Shown in pieces: positions 23,506 through 30,737 of a DNA stretch of 39,285 nt. How positions within the stretch are numbered: the stretch's first letter is position 1; every line of letters starts with the position of its first letter. Source of the DNA: Candidatus Saccharimonadota bacterium (GTDB taxonomy: Bacteria > Patescibacteriota > Saccharimonadia > Saccharimonadales > UBA7683); assembly GCA_018061375.1 (NCBI GenBank), contig JAGOUG010000002.1, positions 1-39,285 on the forward strand, written 5' to 3'. Below the pieces are notes generated by a model, which saw only the letters and a list, made by a program, of their open reading frames with translations, did not search any database and was not told the origin of the DNA. The position numbers and the translations under genes are program-made.

Positions 23506-24366
23506 TCAGACTATTAGACTATCGACAATACTCTTAAGGTGTTCGTCACTCTTAAATTTAATCACCAGCTGTCCGCCCTTAGCCATATGCTTAACGATAA
23601 CTGGCGTTTTTAAGCGCTGAGAAAGTTGCTTTGTTTCGGGTGTTTCGGTTTTTGTACGATCAATTTTTTCTGCAGTTTTAGACAATTCGGTTTGCTTGTA
23701 GCCAACAACAAATTGTTCCGCCTGACGTACGGTCCATTTGTTGGTAATTATAAGCCTGAGGAGCTCAAGCTGCGTTGCTTCATCCTTAAGTGCTACTATC
23801 TGCCTTGCGTGACCCTCAACAATTTTACCTTCGTGAAGAGCTTGTTTTGCTGGTAATGGAAGCTTAAGAAGGCGAATAATGTTGTGTACTGCCGGGGAAC
23901 TCTTACCCACTTTCTTAGCAACTTCATCGTACGTTAAACCGAACTGATCATGTAGCTTTAAATATGCAGCTGCAAGATCTAAAATTGTAAGATCTTGGCG
24001 TTGTATATTTTCTATAAGTGCAATTTCAAGCTTCTCTTGTTCGCCGAATGAACGAACTATTACCGGAGCCTCAGAGAGGCCAGCAAGCTGAGCTGCACGA
24101 TATCGTCTTTCACCAGCAATAATAATGTACTGACTGCCGTTTTTGGCAACAATAAGTGGCTGCACTATCCCGTGTTCTGTTATTGATGCTGCAAGTTCGC
24201 TAAGTGACGCTTCATCAAAGTGCTTTCTTGGCTGCTGTGGGTCTGGCACTAGCCGTGTTAGTGCAATCTGCTCAACCATATCTTGAGAAGACCCGACTGC
24301 AAGCGCTTCTGAAAGCATGTCATCTGGAATTAATGAAGAAAAATCTTTGCCGAGTCCCTTATTCAC
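23506..24366 (-). CDS. parB: Chromosome partitioning protein ParB
   Basis: 286 residues. The N-terminal domain binds CTP and ATP-hydrolysing ParA (LVPDPQQPRKHFDEASLSELAASI, and the arginine patch AGERRYRAAQLAGL at roughly 105-118). A central helix-turn-helix reads YDEVAKKVGKSSPAVHNIIRLLKLP, and a C-terminal dimerisation domain follows. It binds parS and spreads; no parS match (TGTTTCACGTGAAACA type) is seen in the window. It overlaps parA by four bases, so translation is coupled. Confidence 0.95.
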   Translation of the reverse strand: MNKGLGKDFSSLIPDDMLSEALAVGSSQDMVEQIALTRLVPDPQQPRKHFDEASLSELAASITEHGIVQPLIVAKNGSQYIIIAGERRYRAAQLAGLSEAPVIVRSFGEQEKLEIALIENIQRQDLTILDLAAAYLKLHDQFGLTYDEVAKKVGKSSPAVHNIIRLLKLPLPAKQALHEGKIVEGHARQIVALKDEATQLELLRLIITNKWTVRQAEQFVVGYKQTELSKTAEKIDRTKTETPETKQLSQRLKTPVIVKHMAKGGQLVIKFKSDEHLKSIVDSLIV

Positions 24367-25115
24367 GATAGTCTCTCCATAATTTCTTTAGTTAAAGCTT
24401 TGTAAGCCCGTGCACCCTTACTCCACTTGTCATATTCCCCTACCGGCTTACCGTGGCTTGGCGCCTCTGCTACCCTAATATTACGCGGAACTACTGTTTC
24501 AAACAACCGTTCCTTAAAGTTAGCCCTCAGCTGCTCTTCAACTTGAGCTGAAAGCGTTGTCCTGGCGTTATGCATGGTCATAACAACGCCGAGTATTGCA
24601 AGGCGCGGATTCAGCGCCTGCCTTACAAGCTTCATAGTTTCAAGTAGTTGGCCGAGGCCCTCGAGCGCATAATATTCTGTCTGAACTGGCACTATAACTG
24701 AGTTTGCTGCGGTAAGCGCATTTACCGTAAGAAGACCAAGGCTTGGGGGGCAATCAATAAGTACAACATCGTAGTCAGTATCACTGAGAACTTCTTTAAG
24801 GCGTAGTGCCCTATTTTTTGCCGTTGCAATCTCGGTTTCTAGTGTTGCCAGTTCAGCATCTGTTGGCAGTACGAAAAGATTTTTATACACAGATTCTTTT
24901 GCAGCGTTCGCAAGCGTAGATTTACCAACGAGAACATCACGAGTCGTCGCGCTATTTTTACTAATATCCAGACCGCTCGAGGCGTTTCCCTGTGGGTCAA
25001 GATCAACAAGTAGCACCTTTTTACCGGCTTTGGCGATATTGTAGGCAACGTTAATAGTAGTCGTTGTTTTGCCAACCCCCCCTTTTTGGTTTGTTACTGC
25101 AATCACCTGGGCCAC
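24363..25115 (-). CDS. parA: Chromosome partitioning ATPase ParA/Soj
   Basis: 250 residues. The deviant Walker A NQKGGVGKTTTTINVAYN (8-25) with the signature lysine, DLDPQGNASSGL, Walker B VVLIDCPPSLGLL and PVQTEYYALEGLGQLLETM identify the Soj type. It drives origin segregation with ParB. The start is GTG (25113-25115) with AGGAGG 12 bases upstream, a rather long spacing. A TATACT near 25150 may be its -10 box. It is upstream of parB in one operon. Confidence 0.96.
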   Translation of the reverse strand: MAQVIAVTNQKGGVGKTTTTINVAYNIAKAGKKVLLVDLDPQGNASSGLDISKNSATTRDVLVGKSTLANAAKESVYKNLFVLPTDAELATLETEIATAKNRALRLKEVLSDTDYDVVLIDCPPSLGLLTVNALTAANSVIVPVQTEYYALEGLGQLLETMKLVRQALNPRLAILGVVMTMHNARTTLSAQVEEQLRANFKERLFETVVPRNIRVAEAPSHGKPVGEYDKWSKGARAYKALTKEIMERLS

Positions 25116-25183
25116 GTGTTTTATTTTCCTCCTAAAACGTTACCTACAGTATACAGGTTTCAGGGTTCATCATCTAGCCAAAC

Positions 25184-25211
25184 AAAAAATGAGCCAAGCG
25201 ACTCATTTTTT
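25184..25211. terminator. rplU terminator
   Basis: Stem AAAAAATGAG/CTCATTTTTT with an eight-base loop and T-runs on both strands. It lies between the rplU stop and the parA promoter region and should end rplU transcripts. Confidence 0.8.
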
Positions 25212-25229
25212 TGTAATTACAAATTATTT

Positions 25230-25535
25230 TTAGCTAATTTTAGTAATTTGAATAACACTGTGTTGCTGACGATGACCACGAACTTTATTCACTCGCTTCT
25301 TCGCTTTGTAACGGATAGCGGTAACTTTATCACCCTTAACAGACTCTTCGAGTACTTTAGCTTCAACAACAGCGCCTTCTACAAGGGGTTGCCCGACCTG
25401 GACTTTATCACCATCAATTACCATAAGTGCGTCAAATTTAAGTGTTTTTTTATCACCAACAAGCTCAACGTTGAACTTTTCATTTTCGGTCACGATATAT
25501 TGGTGACCACCAGATACAATTACAGCCTTTTTCAT
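25230..25535 (-). CDS. rplU: 50S ribosomal protein L21
   Basis: 101 residues, normal length. Starts MKKAVIVSGGHQYIVTENEKF and ends with the conserved KAKKRVNKVRGHRQQHSVIQITKI. It binds 23S rRNA near L20. In most bacteria rpmA (L27) follows directly; here a terminator and parA follow instead. ATG with AAGGAA about 13 bases upstream and GAAG closer. Confidence 0.98.
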   Translation of the reverse strand: MKKAVIVSGGHQYIVTENEKFNVELVGDKKTLKFDALMVIDGDKVQVGQPLVEGAVVEAKVLEESVKGDKVTAIRYKAKKRVNKVRGHRQQHSVIQITKIS

Positions 25536-25613
25536 TCTTCTTATCTATTCCTTAGATCCATTTACATTTGGACATTTATTAAAAACAATCAAACATCAGT
25601 CTACCAGATACAA

Positions 25614-26006
25614 TCACTCCTGTAAAGCACGCTTATTTTCTAGTTCGTGAATTCTGTCGTGGTCAAGTCCAAAATAGTGGGCTATTTCGTGCCATAGGGT
25701 ATGTTTTATTTGTTTTTTAAAGTCATCTTCATCTGTTGAATTGAACAGTAACGGAAGTTTGAATAGAGTAATCTTATCTGGTAGCTGTCCGGAAAATCCG
25801 TTTCCCCTTCTAGTAAGTGGTATACCCTCATATAGGCCAAACAAACTTTGGTTGCAGTGTAACTTCAACCGCTTCCGCTGCTCATCTGACGGCTGGTCAT
25901 CATAGGTAATAACGACGTTACTCAGTTTTGAGGTGTATTTTTCAGGAAGTTGGTCAAGTGCTTCACCGATCAATTTAGAAAAATCTTCATCTGTCACTGT
26001 TTTCAT
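25614..26006 (-). CDS. Minimal zincin-like metallopeptidase
   Basis: 130 residues from the ATG at 26006. The HEIAHYFGLDHDRI motif (LWHEIAHYFGLDH) has the HExxHxxGxxH zinc signature, placing it in the small single-domain zincin family (PF06262 type). Function is not known. The N-terminus (TVTDEDFSKLIGEALDQLPEKYTSKLSNVVI) matches the family start, supporting this ATG over the upstream frame. The ATG is seven bases from a TATACT box, so a leaderless mRNA is likely. Confidence 0.88.
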   Translation of the reverse strand: MKTVTDEDFSKLIGEALDQLPEKYTSKLSNVVITYDDQPSDEQRKRLKLHCNQSLFGLYEGIPLTRRGNGFSGQLPDKITLFKLPLLFNSTDEDDFKKQIKHTLWHEIAHYFGLDHDRIHELENKRALQE

Positions 26007-26013
26007 ATGTTTA

Positions 26014-26042
26014 AGTATAGGCTTAAACATATACTATGTCCA
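26014..26042 (-). promoter_or_regulatory. Zincin promoter, leaderless type
   Basis: -35 TGGACA (minus strand, 26037-26042), 17-base spacer, -10 TATACT (26014-26019), seven bases before the ATG. Confidence 0.6.
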
Positions 26043-26070
26043 GACTGGTATGAAAGTTTTATCATTGAAA

Positions 26071-27150
26071 TTACGCAATATTATTATACAAAATTCTGAC
26101 TTTTTCATACTGTTCTGCATATTCTCGTGCACTCAGGAAGCTGCCAATTTGTTGGTCGGGCAATGCTTTTATAGCCTCCTGAGCCACGAGTCCGTGTCTT
26201 ACATTAAAACTATCGGTAACTTGCTCGAGGTGCAAAGGATTGCAACACCGTTTATAGTTACATCTGTGATTTAAGACTGTACCCGAGACAAAATCGTTAC
26301 CAAGTATCCACCACATAGTTCTATGTGCCAACCAGTTACCCCTGCGTTTTTCATTAGTAATCTCTCCGGTTTCATGATCTACCCCAGCGGCACGAAAACG
26401 GACATACAAGTTTCCATACCCTTCAAATCTTCCCCCTTTTGAGCCCTCTGGCTTACGGTTATAGCTCCATGATTCCCAGCATCCTGTCAGAGGGTGAAAT
26501 CCTACATATGCAACACCTGCCGCGGTTAATACTGATTCGCTATAAGGTATAAATGGATAGTGCTTGCGTTGAAATTTAGTAAATAATAGTAGCGATTCTT
26601 CGACAGAAGCAAGTTGATCACCCCAGATTGTTTCTACCCCGCCATCATCAGAAACACTAAACCAGTTAGGGTTAAGTTCGGTCGATCTATCTCTGCCGAA
26701 ATCCAAATTATAATGACGGGTATTATAGCAGCCTTCTGTGCCACAGATATTTAAATGCGGGAGATCGGTTGGTTCATCTAAAACTGGAACCCATTCCCGA
26801 TCAGCAAAGTATATTGCCAGCTGAGCTGGGTCGTTAGTCTCTGGTTCGGAATCAGCGCCACCAACCATACATCCTATTTCGGTAATGGCTGTGTTTGCAA
26901 GTATTCTAGACGCCCTAGTAGATTCACGCCAATCTTTCATTTGTTTGTGTTTTTGAACCAATGCAAGCTCACCTAATTTTTTTTCACCAGCAGACCTGTC
27001 GCGCTCAGCAACAGATTCTGGAAGTAGCCACAATCCAGTGTCGGGGTGCTGCAAAAAATCGTCAGGCGAACTAATAACATTCTCAATGTAGAGCCTACTT
27101 CCGCTGCAAAAACTTTGCCTTGTGTGATGTGGGGCCAGGCCTGGTAACAC
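26071..27150 (-). CDS. HNH endonuclease-like protein with a duplicated zinc-knuckle motif
   Basis: 359 residues. The C-terminal region (about 218-315) has the layout of phage-type HNH nucleases: TGCWESWSYN, GYGNLYVRF, LAHRTMWWILGN, then LNHRCNYKRCCNPLHLEQVT with Cys297, Cys302/303, His295 and His307. Residues 133-146 (LNICGTEGCYNTRH) repeat the C-x4-C-x-N-x2-H pattern exactly but lack the preceding histidine. This suggests an internal duplication with a degenerate first copy. The N-terminal 120 residues are unrecognised. Start GTG with GGAG upstream; it follows ileS by 37 bases and is probably co-transcribed. Target and role are unknown; a domesticated homing or mobile-element nuclease is one possibility. 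Confidence 0.72.
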   Translation of the reverse strand: MLPGLAPHHTRQSFCSGSRLYIENVISSPDDFLQHPDTGLWLLPESVAERDRSAGEKKLGELALVQKHKQMKDWRESTRASRILANTAITEIGCMVGGADSEPETNDPAQLAIYFADREWVPVLDEPTDLPHLNICGTEGCYNTRHYNLDFGRDRSTELNPNWFSVSDDGGVETIWGDQLASVEESLLLFTKFQRKHYPFIPYSESVLTAAGVAYVGFHPLTGCWESWSYNRKPEGSKGGRFEGYGNLYVRFRAAGVDHETGEITNEKRRGNWLAHRTMWWILGNDFVSGTVLNHRCNYKRCCNPLHLEQVTDSFNVRHGLVAQEAIKALPDQQIGSFLSAREYAEQYEKVRILYNNIA

Positions 27151-27187
27151 TGATGGTTCTCCGATTACTGTAATTAGTCTACGTTAA

Positions 27188-30049
27188 CTAGTTTTCTAAC
27201 GAAATAGCGAGTTCTTCACCTTCAATTTTTACGCTTGTTACATATTTGTATGTAGCGTCGAGCAAATCTGTAGCAAGTGTTTCAGATTTAATCGTCTCGG
27301 TATGTTCTTCAATTGCTCTGCGTAAGTCTACACTGTCGGTTTTAAGTGAGAGCTTTATTCTATCGTCTACATTCAAACCGGCGTCTTTTCTTGCGTTTTG
27401 AACAAAACGAATCACTTCACGCATGAGACCTTCACGTTTAAGCGCATGCGTTAGGACTAAGTCTAGCCCAAATTCACCAAGCCTTACTTCTTTTACGTTC
27501 AACTCTTCTTTTAGAATTTCATCGAAGTTAAAGTTTGTGCCATCTTCTGGGATACTAACTGATTGTAGCGGTTGACGAACTTTTAATTTATTCTGCGCTC
27601 GCATACTGAGGCCCTCGTTTACATATTCACGAAGTTTTTCCATGTCAGAAACAACAAGTTCATTTACATGTCCAACTTTTGGCCAGTCAAGCAGGTGTAC
27701 TGATTCACCGCCCGTTAGTTTTTGGTATAATTCTTCGGCCAAAAATGGTGTGAACGGTGCCAGGACCAAACTCAGTTGTACGAGTACATAATGAAGCGTT
27801 CTATATGCGTTATTTTTGTCTTCATCATCACCGCTCTTCCAGAAGCGTCGTCGAGATCGGCGTACATACCAATTCGATGCATCCTCGATAAACGGTAATA
27901 TCGGCTTCACCGCATTTGGAATATCGTATGCATCCATGTGCAGTTCAACCTCTTTTGTCAGTTGGTGAACGCGGCTCACTATCCAACTGTCGAGTGGATT
28001 TTTTAGTTCTTCTGACGGGTCGGCTGGTAGTGCGTTGCCATTCTGCTCATTGGTCCAATCGTCAACTTCCGCATACATTGTGAAGAAGTCGTACATGTTC
28101 CAGACCATACTTAGCTTGCGCGCAACATCACCCACCTCTTTATCTTGCAGCGTGAAGTCTTCACCGTTAAGAAGCGGGCTTGATACCAATAGAAATCTCA
28201 GGCTATCGGCAGAAAACCTATCCATCAGTTCATTCGGATCAGTATAGTTACCGTAACTTTTACTCATTTTGCGGCCATCACTACCGGCGACATTCCCTGT
28301 TACAATAACGTTCTTAAATGAATTTTCACCAAACAACGCAACACTCATTGAGTGCATGTAGTAGAACCAGGCGCGTACCTGACCGATATACTCAACTATA
28401 AAGTCACCGGGGAAATTAGCCTCAAACTTCTCTTTATTTTCAAACGGATAATGGAACTGTGCAAATGGCATACTCCCCGCCTCAAACCAACTGTCCATAA
28501 CCTTATCAATTCGCGTATACGCTACTCCGTCTATCTCGAAAGTAATATCGTCCACCCAGGGGCGGTGGTAATCATCGAGTTCTTTGCCACTCAGATCTTT
28601 CAGTTCTTTATAGCTCCCGACAACCTTAATCTGAGTCTTGCCGTCACTGTCGACGCCCTTCCACACCGGCATAGCAGTTGCCCAAAACCGATCTCTTGAG
28701 AGGTTCCAGTCTGGTGCTTGTTCAATCGTTTTTGCAAATCTACCATTCTTTACATGATGCGGGAACCAATTAACGTTGCCGTTTTGCTGCAGCATAGTCT
28801 CGCGCTGAGAATCAATATCCATAAACCAACTAGGATGAGCTCGGTACATAAGTCTCGTACCACATCTATGACAGTGTGGGTAGCTATGAAGGTAATAATC
28901 TATCTTCCAGACAACACCGCGTTCTTTAAGCTCTTTTGCAATTGGTTTATTTACCTCCCAGACATTTTGGCCAATCCAATCACCTTCTGTATAATTACCG
29001 TTTTCGTCGATCACATGCACGACCGGAATACCGACTGCTTGTGCAAGCTCAAAGTCCTCTTCACCATACGCTGGCGCAAGGTGCACGATTCCGGTACCAC
29101 TTTCAGTTGTTACATACTCAGCTGCCCATATTTTATGTGCCCCTTCACCTCTGTCGCCGAACAGAGGTTCGTATGATTTTCCAACCAACTCACTACCTTT
29201 TAGTGTTTTTAGAACGGTGTATTCAACTGGTTGATGCCTCTCATCAGTTAAAACTTTTTCGACGAGATCTTTTGCAAGTATTATTTTTTCACCCGCAAGC
29301 TCTACTTCGACATAGGTAAGTGATTTATTAACTGCAACTGCGGTGTTTGCAGGTAGCGTCCAGGGTGTGGTTGTCCAAGCTAGCACGTGCGCGTCTTCTC
29401 CTGCTAGCTTGAACTTTACATACACACTCGGGTCAGTAACATCTTGGTAGGCTCCAGCATCCATAGTAACTTCTGCTTTTGAAAGCGGCGTGGCATCAAG
29501 CGTACAATACATTAATACTTTTTCGCCTTCGTAAATTTTACCTTTTTCATATAGGGTTTTAAATGCCCACCAAACAGACTCCATGTAGTCTTTATCCATA
29601 GTCTTGTAAGCACCTTTGAAGTCTACCCATCGCCCAATTCTGTCTACGGTATCTTCCCAGAGGCTACTCGTCTGTACCATGTTTTCCCTACAAGCAATAA
29701 TGTATTTTTCAATACCGTACTCAAGTACTTCTTCGCGGCTATTGATGCCAAGTTTTTGTTCCGTGAAGCGCTCTGCAGGTAGGCCATGACAATCCCAACC
29801 CCATACACGCTCAACATGCTTACCCTTCATAGTTTGGTAGCGCGGAATAACATCTTTTACGATAGAACTAAGTAGCGTGCCGTGGTGAGGAGAGCCTGAA
29901 ATAAACGGAGGTCCATCATAAAAAACATAGCTGTCGTCTTTTGAACGCATTTCTACTGATTTTTCAAATGTCTTCTCATTCTTCCACTTCTGTACTAAAT
30001 CCTTTTCGTACTCAAGTGCCCGTCTTCGTGTGTTCGCCTTAAACTTCAT
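27188..30049 (-). CDS. ileS: Isoleucyl-tRNA synthetase, type 2 (eukaryote-like)
   Basis: 953 residues. Class I features: the HIGH-region GPPFISGSPHHGTLL (His-His-Gly-Thr in place of HxGH), the CP1 editing domain with AWTTTPWTLPANTAVAV, GWDCHGLPAE, and the KMSKS loop DGRKMSKSYGNYTDP. The sequence near the HIGH motif resembles the IleS2 group, which is typically insensitive to mupirocin. A C-terminal anticodon-binding domain follows. ATG with AAAGGAGAGAG directly upstream. It is preceded by a leader of about 215 bases with a T-box-type element, so it should respond to uncharged tRNA-Ile. Confidence 0.97.
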   Translation of the reverse strand: MKFKANTRRRALEYEKDLVQKWKNEKTFEKSVEMRSKDDSYVFYDGPPFISGSPHHGTLLSSIVKDVIPRYQTMKGKHVERVWGWDCHGLPAERFTEQKLGINSREEVLEYGIEKYIIACRENMVQTSSLWEDTVDRIGRWVDFKGAYKTMDKDYMESVWWAFKTLYEKGKIYEGEKVLMYCTLDATPLSKAEVTMDAGAYQDVTDPSVYVKFKLAGEDAHVLAWTTTPWTLPANTAVAVNKSLTYVEVELAGEKIILAKDLVEKVLTDERHQPVEYTVLKTLKGSELVGKSYEPLFGDRGEGAHKIWAAEYVTTESGTGIVHLAPAYGEEDFELAQAVGIPVVHVIDENGNYTEGDWIGQNVWEVNKPIAKELKERGVVWKIDYYLHSYPHCHRCGTRLMYRAHPSWFMDIDSQRETMLQQNGNVNWFPHHVKNGRFAKTIEQAPDWNLSRDRFWATAMPVWKGVDSDGKTQIKVVGSYKELKDLSGKELDDYHRPWVDDITFEIDGVAYTRIDKVMDSWFEAGSMPFAQFHYPFENKEKFEANFPGDFIVEYIGQVRAWFYYMHSMSVALFGENSFKNVIVTGNVAGSDGRKMSKSYGNYTDPNELMDRFSADSLRFLLVSSPLLNGEDFTLQDKEVGDVARKLSMVWNMYDFFTMYAEVDDWTNEQNGNALPADPSEELKNPLDSWIVSRVHQLTKEVELHMDAYDIPNAVKPILPFIEDASNWYVRRSRRRFWKSGDDEDKNNAYRTLHYVLVQLSLVLAPFTPFLAEELYQKLTGGESVHLLDWPKVGHVNELVVSDMEKLREYVNEGLSMRAQNKLKVRQPLQSVSIPEDGTNFNFDEILKEELNVKEVRLGEFGLDLVLTHALKREGLMREVIRFVQNARKDAGLNVDDRIKLSLKTDSVDLRRAIEEHTETIKSETLATDLLDATYKYVTSVKIEGEELAISLEN

Positions 30050-30266
30050 CTCTCTCCTTTCTAAAATATAAAAATCACTTCTTTTGACTGCCAGAATCCT
30101 AAGTAGGACGGTACCATCTGGCTTCCAAAAGAAGTGATTCTTTTAGCACTTGCTTGTCTGCTATTACGGGCTTACCCGAGAGATTCTATTTATCCTGAGC
30201 TTGTCGAAGGACTTGTACACGATGTTCTTTCTCTTCCTTGTGGTTGATAGCCACTCAAACGGATGT
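30050..30266 (-). promoter_or_regulatory. T-box-like riboswitch leader of ileS
   Basis: The minus-strand leader contains a textbook T-box acceptor-binding element. Helix A1 is GCCAGA/TCTGGC (30117-30122 with 30090-30095), the seven-base bulge is TGGTACC (30116-30110), helix A2 is GTCCT/AGGAT (30105-30109 with 30096-30100) and the loop is ACTT. The UGGU would pair with ACCA of tRNA-Ile. Further upstream a hairpin GTGG-CTATCAA-CCAC (30240-30254) shows AUC, an isoleucine codon, in its loop. A perfect 14-pair helix (30126-30139 with 30073-30086) encloses the element and is followed by T's. ATCTCTC (30184-30178) can pair with GAGAGAT over the ribosome-binding site and start codon (30054-30048). 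Confidence 0.65.
30193..30211. repeat. Dispersed-repeat fragment in the ileS leader
   Basis: TCCTGAGCTTGTCGAAGGA matches a palindromic dispersed repeat that I recall from many bacterial genomes (reverse complement TCCTTCGACAAGCTCAGGA). It lies within the ileS leader between the possible specifier hairpin and the T-box. Confidence 0.55.
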
Positions 30267-30272
30267 ATACTA

Positions 30273-30301
30273 ATAGTAAGCAATTACACCTTAAAATGCA
30301 A
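30273..30301 (-). promoter_or_regulatory. ileS leader promoter
   Basis: -35 TTGCAT (minus strand, 30296-30301), 17-base spacer, -10 TACTAT (30273-30278). A nearby TATACA (30264-30269) is an alternative -10 without a good -35. Confidence 0.4.
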
Positions 30302-30302
30302 G

Positions 30303-30566
30303 TTACTGGGCGTAGAAACCGAGCTCGGAGACGGTCGGCCAGCTATCTCGCTCTGGCCACGTCTCTACAAGGGTGCCGTCCTCTCGTATGGCAATAATGA
30401 CCGGATACTGTACTAAATCATGGAGCTCTTGCAGCGCAATTCCCTCTTTACTCTCAATATCTATAAGTTCGAGTGACCGACCAGTTTGCTGTTTAAAGCT
30501 CTGTGCATACTCCTCTACAGATGTCGCTGTCTCAGATATTGGTTTGTATAGTATAAGCGCTTTCAT
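30303..30566 (-). CDS. Thioredoxin/glutaredoxin-fold protein lacking the CxxC
   Basis: 87 residues. The order MKALILYKPISETATSVEEYAQSF, LELIDIES, ALQELHDLVQYPVIIAIREDGTLVETW gives beta-alpha-beta with a cis-proline (YPVIIAI) and a following hairpin, as in glutaredoxins. At the redox site the sequence is PISETATS and there is no cysteine in the whole protein, so it cannot be a thiol oxidoreductase. It lies between nrdJ and ileS and is transcribed from an extended -10 nine bases from the ATG. Role unknown. Confidence 0.65.
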   Translation of the reverse strand: MKALILYKPISETATSVEEYAQSFKQQTGRSLELIDIESKEGIALQELHDLVQYPVIIAIREDGTLVETWPERDSWPTVSELGFYAQ

Positions 30567-30575
30567 TATGTTTTA

Positions 30576-30584
30576 AGTATACCA
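30576..30584 (-). promoter_or_regulatory. Extended -10 of the thioredoxin-fold gene
   Basis: TGG-TATACT on the minus strand; the hexamer (30576-30581) ends nine bases before the ATG at 30566, with no Shine-Dalgarno. Confidence 0.55.
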
Positions 30585-30636
30585 GGTCTAGATGGTAGAT
30601 CTTAGCGAGATAGAATATCGCCATCGATGATAAAGA

Positions 30637-30666
30637 CTGGATCCCACATTAGCCATGGAATGACGG
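30637..30666. repeat. Decayed REP-like palindromic unit
   Basis: CTGGATCCCACATT, TAGCC and ATGGAATGACGG resemble the common CTGGATCC...GGGATGACGG repeat with a degenerate stem. It lies between nrdJ's terminator and the thioredoxin-fold promoter. Confidence 0.35.
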
Positions 30667-30677
30667 TAGGTATAGCG

Positions 30678-30705
30678 AAAAGACAAGTCTTTCGACTTGT
30701 CTTTT
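30678..30705 (-). terminator. nrdJ terminator
   Basis: A perfect 12-pair stem (30678-30689 with 30694-30705) with a GAAA tetraloop in the minus-strand RNA, ending in TTTT. A perfect palindrome CTTAGATCTAAG (30706-30717) lies between it and the nrdJ stop. Confidence 0.85.
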
Positions 30706-30737
30706 CTTAGATCTAAGAACTATATACTAGGATCTTT

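Noticed and set aside
23506..25115. parS site or replication origin near parAB
   Set aside because: No 16-base parS-type palindrome, DnaA box cluster or dnaA/dnaN gene is visible in the window.
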